Counted from the first letter of the stretch, positions 45,401 through 54,581 are shown. The stretch is 64,000 bases of DNA from Spongiihabitans sp963422685 (GCA_963422685.1 OY730442.1:186001-250000); one strand, 5' to 3'. A program made the numbers and translations. The notes: generated by a model from the sequence alone, not told the origin.

Positions 45401-48024
45401 GCCGTCTCCATGCGCTCGAAACACGCACCAATTGAAGCCAGTCCCAGACTGTTAAAATTTCCGGTTAATGTATGAATTACCCGGGTCACCTGTTCAAGAC
45501 TGGCACGCCGGATCTGGTCCTGGCTGCCGACACTATCCGAACTTTCGGCATCATCATAAATTGCCAGACATGCGTCTTTTAGCATTACCGAATATTGATT
45601 CAGATCATCGACAAATACTTTTCTGAGCATTGGGTTGTCGAATGGAGCGGACTCCTGGATGGCATCAGGTTGGTGTACTAGTGGGTCGAGTGCTGCCTCT
45701 GCCTCCAGGTGTTGTTCATCTTTAATTTCTTTCCTGCTAATAATACTGATCAGTTTTTCTTCCCATCCGGCCGGGCTCCACTCGGAGTCTTCTTGCTGAC
45801 TGGACTCAAGACGCCGCATTTGCCGGCTGATTAGTCCGATAAAATCCGCAACTTCGGCATCGAAAGCAATCTCTCCATTGATTATTTTCTGGGTCAACTG
45901 CCTGCCGATTGACGCCAGATCAGATGTGCCCTTACTTTGATGAATGTCTGCGCTGTCCTCCAGCCTGCTGAATATCAATGCCAGGCGGATGCTGTCTACT
46001 TCCCGGTCGCTGGCGTTTAAAATATCGCGTCTAATCGCATCCAGGTTTTCGAGTTGGCTGGCAACCGATTTCATATCATCCGGGCTATCCGAATCAACCA
46101 AACCCGCAATCAGGTCGTCATTACTGCTATGGACATCAATCACAGGCGGGGCCGGTTCAACCGGTTCAATGCCAATAGCGTTTTCAGATTTGTTTTCATG
46201 CCCTGGTTGGTCTTTTCCCTGCCTTGTTTCAGTCTGAAATGCCGGGGCCGCTTGTTGCACAACCAGCGTATCCAGCATTTTCCGGGCGCGTTCTATTATC
46301 TCACCGGATTGATTATCAGCTTCGGCCTGAGCCAATTGCTCCGCACACACGCCCACAGCCGCAATCACGAAAGCAATGGATTCCTGATTTTCCGCATCAA
46401 TAAGGGATTGCGTAAATTTCTGCGCGGCACTACGCACCAGTATCGCTGTCTGACCGCCACCGAGGATTTCAAACCAACCGGCAATTTGATAAAGATGTTC
46501 AGAAACCCGGGCAAGGTTTTGTGGATCAAAATCGCTATGGCTGATTGTTGAAATAACCGTTTCTATGGTTGATAAGCGCGCATTGATTTCATCGATAACC
46601 GCTGCTTTCGCTTGCGCAAACTCCGCATCCGCCTGGTGCCCGCTGCTGACATCAACGCGCTGGTCACTGTGCTCAGATTCAAGCAGTCGGGTAAGCTCGG
46701 ATGTGCGCTCGGCAATCGCTTGCCGCCACTGCGGTGAAAGCATGGATGGGGTGGCCAGTGAATCCTTCAGCAATAGCAATGCCGAAGCAATTTTAATATC
46801 TGCCCCGGTTTGCGACAGGACACCAGAGCCAGGATCCACGGACTTGATTGATTCCACCAGTGCATTGATGAAATCATTCAGGTCTTCCATATTGTATTGT
46901 TCGGATGTTGCTTTTAATTTATCCAGCAGCGCAAAAAAGTTTTCGACCTGCCCTGCTTCGAGACCGCCCGCGAAGTATGAATCAATATGGTTTTCGAGCC
47001 GCTCCGGATTCACGGTATCACAGGCCGCTGCAAATTCGGTAATGACCCGGGCCAGTCTGGCGAATTCATCCTGCTGCTGCACATCGGTTGCAAAAGCAAA
47101 CCACTGCTGCAAACCGAGCTGCTCGTTTATCTGGCTCACCCGTTGGGATATTTCATCTACAGGGTGGTTTGCATCAGAACGGTCAACCACAGCATCCCCT
47201 ATATAAAAAAGCATTTGACGCAATAACTCGTCCGGGGGTGCACTGGCGATTGAACCCCAATCGTTATCACTCATTCGACTCATTTCATGATCAAGCTTTG
47301 CGAATTGCGCCTTGATATCCGCACCTTCCTTTATTTTCCCGGCCTGAACCGATTCAACAAATCCAGCCGCCACCCACCACAACTGCTGCAATATATCCAG
47401 GCCGCTGGCTTTCTGAAAATGGCCGATAATCTCTGCCATGGCGGTTAAAGACTGATCGCGGTTATGGTTGCCAAGCCATGCCAGCAAAGCCTGGCGAAAA
47501 CGTTTTCTCAGATCAAGCAGAATATTCCTGCGTTTGTCTGCGGGAAGCCTGAGGGTATTTGTGTCCGAAATATACGCACTGAATTCCAGTGGCGGATCAA
47601 ACAAATCGTAGCTGGTAATTTTTTTATCGGCGGTGATGGCTCTAACCGCATTGATGTCATCAACCAGCACCAATGGCGACTGAGGAATTTGATTTTCTAT
47701 GGCAGCCAGATACTTTTTGAGACTTTCCAGTCCATTCTTCAAAACAGAAATTGAATTCGACGGATCATCCACGCTCCGGTCCGAAAACTCTGACAACTGG
47801 CCGGTTAACGTCTCAAGGTCCCGGGCCAGCATACCGGCTGCATCCAGTTCCACCATCTGCAGGGACGCCTGAATCTGGTGCAGGTTTTTGGCAACCGTTT
47901 GCAATGACGACTTGTCAGCGGAATGCTCCGCCAGCGCAAGGGATTCGGTGGCCTGCAGCATAGACTGACTCAGCGCAGACTTGATCCAACCAAATGTCCG
48001 CGGGCTGGATGAGGGAATGCTCAT
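42463..48024 (-). CDS. chpA: ChpA/PilL hybrid histidine kinase
   Basis: A 1,853-residue CheA-type kinase for twitching and surface sensing. In order: N-terminal FimL/Hpt-like bundles (about residues 1-900); a Hpt with HTLTGNFNSLG (near 45470 in DNA); a Hpt with the canonical HTLKGSAAATG (near 44845); a linker; then dimerisation and ATPase parts with FEHMVRNAIVHGIE; a CheW domain; and a C-terminal receiver with VVDDSLVVRK and phospho-acceptor in LIDLEMPRMNG. Pseudomonas aeruginosa ChpA is longer (about 2,470 residues), so this is a reduced form. One bundle, SEHLYQIAGWFEILG, has Tyr at the His position. It signals to PilG/PilH. Confidence 0.92.
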   Translation of the reverse strand: MSIPSSSPRTFGWIKSALSQSMLQATESLALAEHSADKSSLQTVAKNLHQIQASLQMVELDAAGMLARDLETLTGQLSEFSDRSVDDPSNSISVLKNGLESLKKYLAAIENQIPQSPLVLVDDINAVRAITADKKITSYDLFDPPLEFSAYISDTNTLRLPADKRRNILLDLRKRFRQALLAWLGNHNRDQSLTAMAEIIGHFQKASGLDILQQLWWVAAGFVESVQAGKIKEGADIKAQFAKLDHEMSRMSDNDWGSIASAPPDELLRQMLFYIGDAVVDRSDANHPVDEISQRVSQINEQLGLQQWFAFATDVQQQDEFARLARVITEFAAACDTVNPERLENHIDSYFAGGLEAGQVENFFALLDKLKATSEQYNMEDLNDFINALVESIKSVDPGSGVLSQTGADIKIASALLLLKDSLATPSMLSPQWRQAIAERTSELTRLLESEHSDQRVDVSSGHQADAEFAQAKAAVIDEINARLSTIETVISTISHSDFDPQNLARVSEHLYQIAGWFEILGGGQTAILVRSAAQKFTQSLIDAENQESIAFVIAAVGVCAEQLAQAEADNQSGEIIERARKMLDTLVVQQAAPAFQTETRQGKDQPGHENKSENAIGIEPVEPAPPVIDVHSSNDDLIAGLVDSDSPDDMKSVASQLENLDAIRRDILNASDREVDSIRLALIFSRLEDSADIHQSKGTSDLASIGRQLTQKIINGEIAFDAEVADFIGLISRQMRRLESSQQEDSEWSPAGWEEKLISIISRKEIKDEQHLEAEAALDPLVHQPDAIQESAPFDNPMLRKVFVDDLNQYSVMLKDACLAIYDDAESSDSVGSQDQIRRASLEQVTRVIHTLTGNFNSLGLASIGACFERMETAIQLDTDDAVIRHRHCLELRALYLLLADTAVEIQQHPETFQNDTDRQRPYSVTWPAARVQGISQSTAERYWVIADRLDALQREMAETAAAHMGTGEPEQLDEFQQGAPPEPDQAADFDALELDQAADSTAELTPPDDDSAELKQIFLEESESRLNTINGLLTEWRLNDVNEAVLGGIRREFHTLKGSAAATGFDEISRLSHAVESLLEQGDNRSLSDHAGLLNLLEEVHDGLAAELGFIPGVGADHVQSLISMVELLLGGDSKPLEEDENRQSQLSIAAADDRSALVQQQAASREPVAGHESDHEHEEPGKQQAPQESATDREPEVAQKPALIQTAPSHTEQTKPWKPPVDFAPGRMGSEARDFAEGSLRIENRRLTDLLNYSGELGLTRTQVKNILDSTRAELDTLRSSMEMIRDGLRDMEFEADAQMRSLPETSEQTLGDEAFDPLQLDRYSRLQTKAREVSHQLDSLVKVERRLSAHASDLGGALTQQRYLGEQLQDGLMSARMISVNDYMPRLRQLVRDSSRKLGKSAEFSVEGGDIEVDRQVMDMMMPPFEHMVRNAIVHGIETDTLRLEKDKPPTGQIRLHVVQQGSELLINFSDDGQGLDQKKLSQRALETGLINSVEESNEEHFLQIISQPGFSTADTVSMASGRGVGMDIVYQVVRSLGGSMALSSVPGEGTDFQFRLPVTLVVSQALLVKVGTFRFAIITRTIERVMRVRESEWEMIDGKRHVVVDDQHIPVFNLAELLGEVSLNTEESFRSLVLLRLADRIAGFEVDQLQETVEVVTKTPGSQLTSIEGVIGVTILADTSIVLIIEPDQLIHKAVLQSQGLPAYVYSEQDDKPIAGVDVSTILQRVLVVDDSLVVRKVMQRDIAGFDLEAVLAVDGIDALEKLQETAVDFALIDLEMPRMNGYELIIKLRQDHRFENLPIIVITSRSGEMHRDRAIGLGADGYITKPYDNKELKKMMELISLRKTVKH

Positions 48025-48115
48025 ATCGGTTTAATTCAGCCTTTAGTCTCGCAAGGCCTGCATTTGGGTCAACCTGAACCGACCAGGCATTTTTTCAACC
48101 AATCAGGATTGCCGC

Positions 48116-50317
48116 TCAGGATTCTTGTGGCAGAGTAAAACCTGCGATGGATTGATTGAGTCTTTCAGTAACTGACTTCATCTGCTCCAGCGCCACCGCA
48201 ACCTGGGACACACTCAAATCAGATTCCGATGTGGACGATTGCAACGCCTTCATCCTGCTGGCCACAGTCTCGGCGACTTTGGATTCGTGCTGGGCCTCTT
48301 CGCCCACCTGGTTGATGGTTTTCAGCAAATCCTGACTCATCGTCTCAATTTCACTCAGGGCTCGCCCCGCTTCATCAGCCGTGGTCGCGCCTGACACAAC
48401 CTCCTGTGTTGTCGCTTCCATGGATGTTATTGCATTATTGGCGTCTTTTTGAATATTTTTCACCAGTTCGGTGATTTCGCTTGACGCCCGCCCGGAACGC
48501 TCCGCAAGTCGCTGGACTTCCTCGGCAACAACCGCGAAACCCCGACCCGCCTCACCTGCCATAGCCGCCTGTATCGATGCGTTCAAAGACAACACGTTTG
48601 TCTGCTCGGTCACGTCCTGAATCAAATCCACGATTTCATTGATTTGCTGGGAGCTCTCGCCCAGGCGCTTCAATTGCTTGGCCGTTTCCTGAATCTGGTT
48701 TCGCGCAGTATTCATGCCGTGTACCGTGTTTCTGACCGCTGCCGCTCCGTTTTGCGCAACTTGCGCAGATATTCGGGCCTGCCGGGTAGTCTGCACAGCA
48801 GAATGATTCATTCTGTTTATCCCTTCATTCATATCCCTGACTTCTGCTGCGGCACTTTCGATTTCCTGTGATTGCGCATCACTGCTGAGTAGCAACTGTG
48901 CAATAAGCGATTCTGTACTTTGTGCGGTTTCATTCATTTCGCCCGCGGCAGATTTAATACCGGTAACCAGCTCCCGCATCTCGCTCACGGCAAAGTTGAT
49001 TGAATCCGCTATAGCACCAGTTATCTCATCGGTTACTTCCGCTTCAACCGTTAAATCCCCCTGGGCCAAATCGCCCATCTCGTCCAGCAACTTGATAACG
49101 GCGTCTTCTGATAACTGGGTGCGCCGGGCATTGACTGCCGCCTGTTTTTTGGAATGGCTAAAGATGGACCAGAATAATCCGAACAGGGACAGCACTGCCG
49201 CCCCGCCCAAAACCATCGGCAGCCGTCCTGCGGCAATCGACTCCGAACCCGAAGTGAAACCGGCTTGCAGATTCTTGAGCAGATGGTTGATCGTATTGCT
49301 GGCCGCAATGACATTGTCGGCTGCATTGCGCATCGAAAAATAGTCGCCGACGTTATTCATCAGATCATCGGCGATGCCGGTCAATTCTGTGTGCAGATTT
49401 CCCACCTCCCTAGCCGTGCTTTCCACAACGCTGCCGCCCTGACGGGAAATCGCAATATTGCTCCGCCCGAATGATTTTACGTCCTGGGCAAATTGTGTTG
49501 CCACATCTTCCCATCCCGGCCCACTGGATACAAATTCATTCGCGCCGGCTTTGATTCGCTGGCTGAGAAAACGCTGGCGGCTTGCCATATTGATTAACTC
49601 CAGACTCGCCTGATCATCGATCAGCCGCTCAACCACCTGGTCGGTTTTGACCAGCAATTGCGGCGTCAACCGGTTAATCATCGCCACATTGCTCACCGTC
49701 TTTTCGATGGCACCCGGATTGTTCAGCAAAACGGCAATATCCGGTTTAATGTTATTCCACGCCCGGGCAAGAAGTTGCCATTTATCCCGGACAGAATCCG
49801 CTGCAGGGTCTGCCTGGCTGGAGGCATGGTCAACGGTTAAAAGCGTTATGCTGGTGTCAATTTGCTCCGTCAATTTGTCAACGGCTGCGAATGACTCTGG
49901 TTTGCCATTTACAGCCAGCAATGATTGATAGCCTATGTCTGTAATTTGTGTATCCAGTGCGGACGTTGTGGCAGCCAGTGTTGAACGATTTGCAGACTGG
50001 GCGGTGTCACTCAACTGGGTATAAAAAAGAATACCGGCGGATGCCAGCGATAGGACCAGCCAGAATAATGCCGACCAGTTTATGCCAATTTCACCGGGGT
50101 CCTCTTCCGGCACGGTCTCCAGCGCATGATCAGAATCAGGCTCGTACAAATCCGAATATCCGGCAAATTCTGCAAGCTCGCCAAACTCTTCCCCGTGTCC
50201 CGGTTTTTCCGCTGCACCAAACTCATCTGCGGGAAACCGGCCTTCCATCTCGTCATCGGTATTTTCCAGTGTTGCGAAAATCTCCTTCAGTGTCTCTTCT
50301 GCTGTCTTGTCATTCAT
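48116..50317 (-). CDS. pilJ: PilJ methyl-accepting chemoreceptor
   Basis: A chemoreceptor of about 733 residues for the Pil-Chp pathway. Cytoplasmic N-terminus, membrane helix near residue 100 (SALFWLVLSLASAGILFY), a periplasmic helical region, a second membrane helix near 375 (LPMVLGGAAVLSLFGLFW), a HAMP-like region and the signalling tip QTNVLSLNASIQAAMAGEAG. There is no C-terminal methylation pentapeptide. I use the ATG at 50317; an in-frame ATG also exists at 50332. The start region is a 19-bp tandem duplication that creates a short upstream reading frame (see separate entry). Confidence 0.92.
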   Translation of the reverse strand: MNDKTAEETLKEIFATLENTDDEMEGRFPADEFGAAEKPGHGEEFGELAEFAGYSDLYEPDSDHALETVPEEDPGEIGINWSALFWLVLSLASAGILFYTQLSDTAQSANRSTLAATTSALDTQITDIGYQSLLAVNGKPESFAAVDKLTEQIDTSITLLTVDHASSQADPAADSVRDKWQLLARAWNNIKPDIAVLLNNPGAIEKTVSNVAMINRLTPQLLVKTDQVVERLIDDQASLELINMASRQRFLSQRIKAGANEFVSSGPGWEDVATQFAQDVKSFGRSNIAISRQGGSVVESTAREVGNLHTELTGIADDLMNNVGDYFSMRNAADNVIAASNTINHLLKNLQAGFTSGSESIAAGRLPMVLGGAAVLSLFGLFWSIFSHSKKQAAVNARRTQLSEDAVIKLLDEMGDLAQGDLTVEAEVTDEITGAIADSINFAVSEMRELVTGIKSAAGEMNETAQSTESLIAQLLLSSDAQSQEIESAAAEVRDMNEGINRMNHSAVQTTRQARISAQVAQNGAAAVRNTVHGMNTARNQIQETAKQLKRLGESSQQINEIVDLIQDVTEQTNVLSLNASIQAAMAGEAGRGFAVVAEEVQRLAERSGRASSEITELVKNIQKDANNAITSMEATTQEVVSGATTADEAGRALSEIETMSQDLLKTINQVGEEAQHESKVAETVASRMKALQSSTSESDLSVSQVAVALEQMKSVTERLNQSIAGFTLPQES

Positions 50318-50335
50318 CTGCTGTCTTGTCATTCA
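50298..50335. repeat. 19-bp tandem duplication over the pilJ start
   Basis: Two adjacent, identical 19-bp units. On the minus strand each reads ATGAATGACAAGACAGCAG when phased one base over. Since 19 is not a multiple of three, the upstream ATG (50336) opens a frame of eight codons, MNDKTADE, that ends in TGA at 50310-50312 and overlaps the ATG of pilJ at 50317. AGG lies about 8 bases before the first ATG, while the second has none, so the duplication separated the ribosome site from the gene. Confidence 0.88.
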
Positions 50336-50456
50336 TCGTGGAAACCTGGTTTCGGTGTCTTGATTAACGCGCCGATTATACATAACTCAGGCGACCAGCC
50401 GTTGTGGAAAAAACCACAAACCACCGTCCTGATTGTTCATAAATTTTGTACGGATA

Positions 50457-51002
50457 TTATCTGCCTATATGCACAAACCGATCTGCATCGCATAATGCCC
50501 GAATGTCGATTACACCCCGGTTTAAACCTTCATCAACCAGAACGGTGCCCAGATAAGGGGTCAACCCGGGATGCAGTGAATCCGTTGCACAGACCCGCAA
50601 TTCACTACTGAACGACTGTAAACCCACCCGGCTTTCGATCAATAAAGCGCTTTTCATGCGTACATCCGGGAGCAAAAATAAATTGCAGTTTTTGGTTGCC
50701 CTGACGGGTTTTTTACCGATGAATTCTGAAAAATCCACCACCGTATAAATTTCGCCGCGAATATTGGTCATGCCTTTGACCCAGCTTTTCACCATCGGCA
50801 ATGGCGATAATTCCTGGCAGGGAACGATCTCAAATCCCCTAAATAATGGTAACACCAGATCAAGCTCATCAACTTTGAAGACAAAACCCCGCCAGAACTC
50901 GCCCGGGCGAACGTCCTGGTCTACAAGCTGATCTCCCAGACTGTCATTTTCCAGTTGCCGAAAAAGCGCCAGGGGAGTTGAATCCGGGCTATTCACTGGC
51001 AT
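50457..51002 (-). CDS. pilI: PilI CheW-like adaptor
   Basis: A 181-residue CheW-fold adaptor linking PilJ to ChpA. The GMTNIRGEIYTVVDFSEF strand pair is the CheW signature. ATG at 51002. It lies between pilH (about 120 bp upstream) and pilJ (about 140 bp downstream) on the same strand, the usual pilG-H-I-J order. No pilK methyltransferase follows pilJ here. Confidence 0.9.
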   Translation of the reverse strand: MPVNSPDSTPLALFRQLENDSLGDQLVDQDVRPGEFWRGFVFKVDELDLVLPLFRGFEIVPCQELSPLPMVKSWVKGMTNIRGEIYTVVDFSEFIGKKPVRATKNCNLFLLPDVRMKSALLIESRVGLQSFSSELRVCATDSLHPGLTPYLGTVLVDEGLNRGVIDIRALCDADRFVHIGR

Positions 51003-51125
51003 AAATTGTCACAAGTGGTTACGGTTGCAGGCCGCTTGCCACGGCCGTGTTGAAAAAAGTGAATTCGCTGTCGGGTCACCATTACTTCTTTTCAGTACCT
51101 CCCGGGTACCTGCCTGATCGGTGAA

Positions 51126-51497
51126 TTATGATACGGTTAACTGTTTGATTTTTTCTACTAACTCAGTATCGGAAAAGGGTTTGGTAATATAACCCGTCGC
51201 GCCTTGGCGCAATCCCCAAACCTTGTCTGACGCCTTGCTTTTTGAAGAAACGATTATGATCGGGATGCCCGCAGTGTCCGGGTCCTTGCGTAACAGCCGT
51301 ATCGCCTGAAATCCATTGGTGCCGGGCATGACCAGGTCCATCAATATAACCAGTGGACGTTCCTCTTTTGCCACACTGACCGCTTCTGCGGCTGAATCCA
51401 CCGCCAGGGCGTTATAGCCGGCTGTGGATAAAGCGCTGCACATAAGATAGGAATCTGTCGCGGAATCGTCCACAACCAATACAGTTTTGTCAGCCAT
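51126..51497 (-). CDS. pilH: PilH response regulator
   Basis: A 123-residue single receiver domain. Phospho-acceptor Asp54 is in VILMDLVMPG, the acidic pocket is VVDDSA, and the conserved Thr/Lys are in IIIVSSKSKASD and YITKPFSD. In Pseudomonas PilH opposes PilG and favours pilus retraction. It follows pilG by about 55 bp. A gap of 120 bp before pilI may hold its own regulatory site, but I see no clear terminator. Confidence 0.92.
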   Translation of the reverse strand: MADKTVLVVDDSATDSYLMCSALSTAGYNALAVDSAAEAVSVAKEERPLVILMDLVMPGTNGFQAIRLLRKDPDTAGIPIIIVSSKSKASDKVWGLRQGATGYITKPFSDTELVEKIKQLTVS

Positions 51498-51553
51498 GCT
51501 TTATGCTCCGTCCGGGTTCAGTTTTCCGGTTTTTTTTATGGTGGTATGGCTTG

Positions 51554-51913
51554 TCAAGTATAGCGCTCCACCGCCGCAATTAAATCATTATCGCTAAACG
51601 GTTTATTAATATGGCCCTGCGCGCCCGCGATGCTGCCACGGGCACGATCGAATAAACCATCTTTGCTGGACACCATCACTACCGGCGTGTCTTGATAATG
51701 GCTGTTATGTTTCACCAGTGAACAGGTCTGATAACCATCCAGGCGCGGCATGATAATGTCTACGAATATCAGGTCAGGATGACAATCTGTCACCTTTGAT
51801 ATCGCTTCAAATCCGTCCATGGCCGTGACCACCTCGTAGCCCGCGCCTTGCAGGGCATGGGAGGCTTTATGTAAAACAGTTTTGCTGTCGTCTACGAACA
51901 GAATTTTTTTCAT
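51554..51913 (-). CDS. pilG: PilG response regulator
   Basis: A 119-residue receiver domain. Phospho-acceptor Asp52 lies in LIFVDIIMPRLDG, with FVDDSK at the start and the switch Lys in HINKPFSD. In Pseudomonas PilG promotes pilus extension and cAMP signalling. I use the ATG at 51913 (MKKILFVDDS), because MLI added upstream would start at GTG 51922. GAGAG lies about 10 bases before the ATG. It is the first gene of the operon and diverges from tonB. Confidence 0.92.
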   Translation of the reverse strand: MKKILFVDDSKTVLHKASHALQGAGYEVVTAMDGFEAISKVTDCHPDLIFVDIIMPRLDGYQTCSLVKHNSHYQDTPVVMVSSKDGLFDRARGSIAGAQGHINKPFSDNDLIAAVERYT

Positions 51914-52119
51914 GATCAACACTCTCGCTCCTAGTGAACAAACAACGCAAAACCCGATATTGGCCCGGCATTCGATATAATATATGACAATTCAAGAATT
52001 TAACAGGCTCTCCAATGCCGGCCGGATCATGATCAAGCGCGATTTTCCGCCAGACGCTGCCATATTATCATCGGGTCGGACCCGGCTAAACAATCAATCA
52101 TTCAACTGGAATTTTCTTT

Positions 52120-52953
52120 GTGCAAATATCCAGGGCTTATAAATTGCGCAACAGCGACATCTTCAGATGGACTTTGGTGATTTCAATTGTTTTTCACCTG
52201 TTTGTCGTACTGGGCATATCCTTTGTTATGCCGAACCAGATTGCACAGACCGGGTTTAGCCCTCCACTAAAAATAACGCTGGTAACCCGGGTTTCAGACT
52301 CGGCCCCGGACCAGATCGATACCCTGGCCCAGGCAAACAGCGCCGGAGAACAAGGCGTCAGTGCCGAGCTGCCCGATCTGGTGGCGTCGATCAAACAAAT
52401 ACCTGAATCCAGACCTGCAGTGAAGCAGACTGACAACATCATCAGCAGGGAATCCGCAACGGCCAGACTCTCTGATCATCAGGCAGCGCCGGATTCTGCA
52501 TTGACCCGGAATGACTTGAGCAGAGAACAAATAGCCCGCAGCATCAGTCTTGCCAACCTGAATGCCCGGTCAAAGCCCCGGGAAAAGTACATCAGCGCCA
52601 GGTCCAGGGAAAGCACATACGCCGTATACATCGAAAAATGGCGGCGGCTGGTGGAGCGTGTGGGCAATTTGAACTACCCGGAAGAAGCGAGACTACAAAA
52701 ACTGCAAGGCTCGCTGGTGCTTGATGTCGCCATTTCGGCGGATGGCGCAGTAAGCAAAATCAGAGTCCTGAGTTCGTCGGGGTATAAAACACTGGATGAC
52801 GCGGCCGCGAGAATTGTGCTGATGGCCGCCCCGTTTGCTCCCTTCCCAGATACAATTAAAACAGAAATTGATATATTACACATTGTACGAACCTGGGAGT
52901 TTGGACAAGGGCGGCTTAAATCCACAGCAGCCAAACCGAAAACTGCCGGATAA
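52120..52953 (+). CDS. tonB: TonB3-like energy transducer
   Basis: A 277-residue TonB-family protein. N-terminal cytoplasmic tail, a membrane helix WTLVISIVFHLFVVLGISFV (about residues 17-36), a long low-complexity periplasmic linker without the usual Pro-rich stretch, and a C-terminal TonB domain with NYPEEARLQKLQGSLVL. In Pseudomonas the equivalent tonB3 beside pilG is needed for twitching rather than iron uptake, so a pilus-linked role is likely here. The start is GTG at 52120. No exbB/exbD is visible. Confidence 0.85.
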   Translation: MQISRAYKLRNSDIFRWTLVISIVFHLFVVLGISFVMPNQIAQTGFSPPLKITLVTRVSDSAPDQIDTLAQANSAGEQGVSAELPDLVASIKQIPESRPAVKQTDNIISRESATARLSDHQAAPDSALTRNDLSREQIARSISLANLNARSKPREKYISARSRESTYAVYIEKWRRLVERVGNLNYPEEARLQKLQGSLVLDVAISADGAVSKIRVLSSSGYKTLDDAAARIVLMAAPFAPFPDTIKTEIDILHIVRTWEFGQGRLKSTAAKPKTAG

Positions 52954-53002
52954 TAGCCGCCCCGGACATAAAACCCTGTCTCAAAACAGCGAAAACAAAA
53001 TC

Positions 53003-53581
53003 ATGGTATTGGCCATAAACAGCTCTCACTGCCTGGAAAATCAATTTCTGGTTTCCATGCCACAGTTGAATGATCCGAATTTTAATCAGACTGTCATACT
53101 GCTGTGCAAACACGACGAAACAGGCGCGATGGGGATCGTCATCAACCGGTTAACCGGCCATCGCATTGGCGATATTTTCGCACAACTTCATATTGACGTT
53201 GCCAACAGCAGATACAGCCACCACCCGGTATTGGACGGCGGGCCAGTTTATCCCGAACTCGGACTCATTGTGCATAACCATCTGCCGCCGCGATGGGAGT
53301 CCACCATGGCCATCGGTGAAAATTTACGATTGACCAGTTCCAAAGATATATTGTCTGATATAGCCCGGGGCGAAGGTCCGGAAAAAGTAATTATGAGCCT
53401 GGGCTATGCGGGCTGGGCAGAGGGTCAACTGGAGCATGAAATCCAGCAAAACGCATGGTTTACTACTCCCGCTGACCATGACATCTTGTTTGATTCACGG
53501 ATAAATAACAAGTGGCAGCAATCGGCCAGACTGCTTGGAATTGATACCAACCATTTTTCCCACCAGATCGGCCATGCCTGA
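53003..53581 (+). CDS. yqgE: YqgE/AlgH family protein
   Basis: A 192-residue protein of the YqgE/AlgH (DUF179) family. FLVSMPQLNDPNFNQTVILL and GAMGIVINRLTG are signature segments near the N-terminus, and GGPVYPELGLIVH is a second conserved region. It has been linked to alginate and stress control in Pseudomonas but has no assigned biochemistry. The ATG at 53003 fits the family N-terminus. It forms a line with ruvX and pyrR. Confidence 0.93.
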   Translation: MVLAINSSHCLENQFLVSMPQLNDPNFNQTVILLCKHDETGAMGIVINRLTGHRIGDIFAQLHIDVANSRYSHHPVLDGGPVYPELGLIVHNHLPPRWESTMAIGENLRLTSSKDILSDIARGEGPEKVIMSLGYAGWAEGQLEHEIQQNAWFTTPADHDILFDSRINNKWQQSARLLGIDTNHFSHQIGHA

Positions 53582-53635
53582 TACAAGGCGGTTCCGCATA
53601 CCCGGATCAATCCCGGGGCGCATGAGGTTTGCAGT

Positions 53636-54082
53636 TTGAATTCCAGGATACTCGGTTTCGACTTTGGCTTGAGGCGAATCGGCCTGGCCGTCGGCAACTC
53701 GATAACCAGGACCAGCCAGGCACTTTCGACCCTTCCAGCGAAAAACGGCCAACCCGATCCATATAAATTGCACAAAATACTGCAGCAATGGAAACCAGGC
53801 CTGCTGGTTGTGGGACTGCCGTTGACAATGGATGGAATGGAAAACGCCATGTCCATTGCGGCAAAAAAATTTGGCAAAAACTTATCCGCACAAAGCGGAA
53901 TTCCGGTGCACTTTGTCGATGAGCGCCTTTCCACCGTATCGGCCGACAATCTATTGCGTGAATCCATTGCGCCCGGCAAAAAGATGACCAGAAAACATCG
54001 GGTCGCAAGGGATAATCTTGCGGCACAATTGATTCTTCAAACCTGTTTCAACGACTATCAAACCATGCACAATGCCATATGA
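53636..54082 (+). CDS. ruvX: RuvX/YqgF nuclease
   Basis: A 148-residue RNase-H-like nuclease that matures the 5' end of 16S rRNA and can act on Holliday junctions. The fold motifs are GFDFGLRRIGLAVGN, VVGLPLTMDG, and VDERLSTVSAD with the catalytic Glu/Asp. I assign the TTG at 53636 (GAGG eight bases upstream), because the ATG at 53622 is out of frame and stops at once. It overlaps pyrR by 11 bases. Confidence 0.93.
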   Translation: MNSRILGFDFGLRRIGLAVGNSITRTSQALSTLPAKNGQPDPYKLHKILQQWKPGLLVVGLPLTMDGMENAMSIAAKKFGKNLSAQSGIPVHFVDERLSTVSADNLLRESIAPGKKMTRKHRVARDNLAAQLILQTCFNDYQTMHNAI

Positions 54083-54581
54083 TGTCATAAATATGGAGCA
54101 GACAATTCAGACAATAGCGGAACAGATTGCCGCAATCAATCTGCCAGACCCGCTGTTAATTGGCATCCACACTGGCGGCGTATGGGTGGCGCAGCAATTG
54201 CACCGGATGCTCGGATACGACCAGCCGCTGGGCACACTGGACATCTCTTTTTATCGCGATGACTTCAGTCGGGTCGGGCTCAACCCCGAAGTAAAATCTT
54301 CAGAATTACCCATGCCCATTGACCGCCGTAATATCATTCTGATAGACGATGTACTATATACCGGACGCACAATCAGAGCGGCGATGAATGAAATATTTTC
54401 CTATGGGCGGCCAGATTCGGTGAAACTGGGCGTATTGATCGACCGACCCGGCCGGGAGCTTCCCATCCAAGCAGAAATTGTGGGCAGGACCATGAATCTA
54501 CAGGAAAATCAGCAGGCCAGACTCACCCGCAGTGACGGCATTCTGGAACTGAACATCGTCTCCACGGATAAAAACGTATGA
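54072..54581 (+). CDS. pyrR: PyrR regulator/uracil phosphoribosyltransferase
   Basis: A 169-residue PRT-fold protein. The PRPP site is IILIDDVLYTGRTIRAA, and GIHTGGVWVAQQL and DISFYRDDFSRVGL are typical of PyrR of the Pseudomonas type. In Gram-positives PyrR binds RNA and attenuates pyr genes; I see no attenuator hairpin here, so the regulatory role is inferred only. The start is the ATG at 54072 (overlapping ruvX), but the ATG at 54093 matches family N-termini equally well. Confidence 0.88.
   Translation: MPYDVINMEQTIQTIAEQIAAINLPDPLLIGIHTGGVWVAQQLHRMLGYDQPLGTLDISFYRDDFSRVGLNPEVKSSELPMPIDRRNIILIDDVLYTGRTIRAAMNEIFSYGRPDSVKLGVLIDRPGRELPIQAEIVGRTMNLQENQQARLTRSDGILELNIVSTDKNV

Noticed and set aside
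53960..54080. Attenuator hairpin before pyrR-pyrB
   Set aside because: pyrR overlaps ruvX, leaving no room for a leader, and no terminator/antiterminator pair is apparent.
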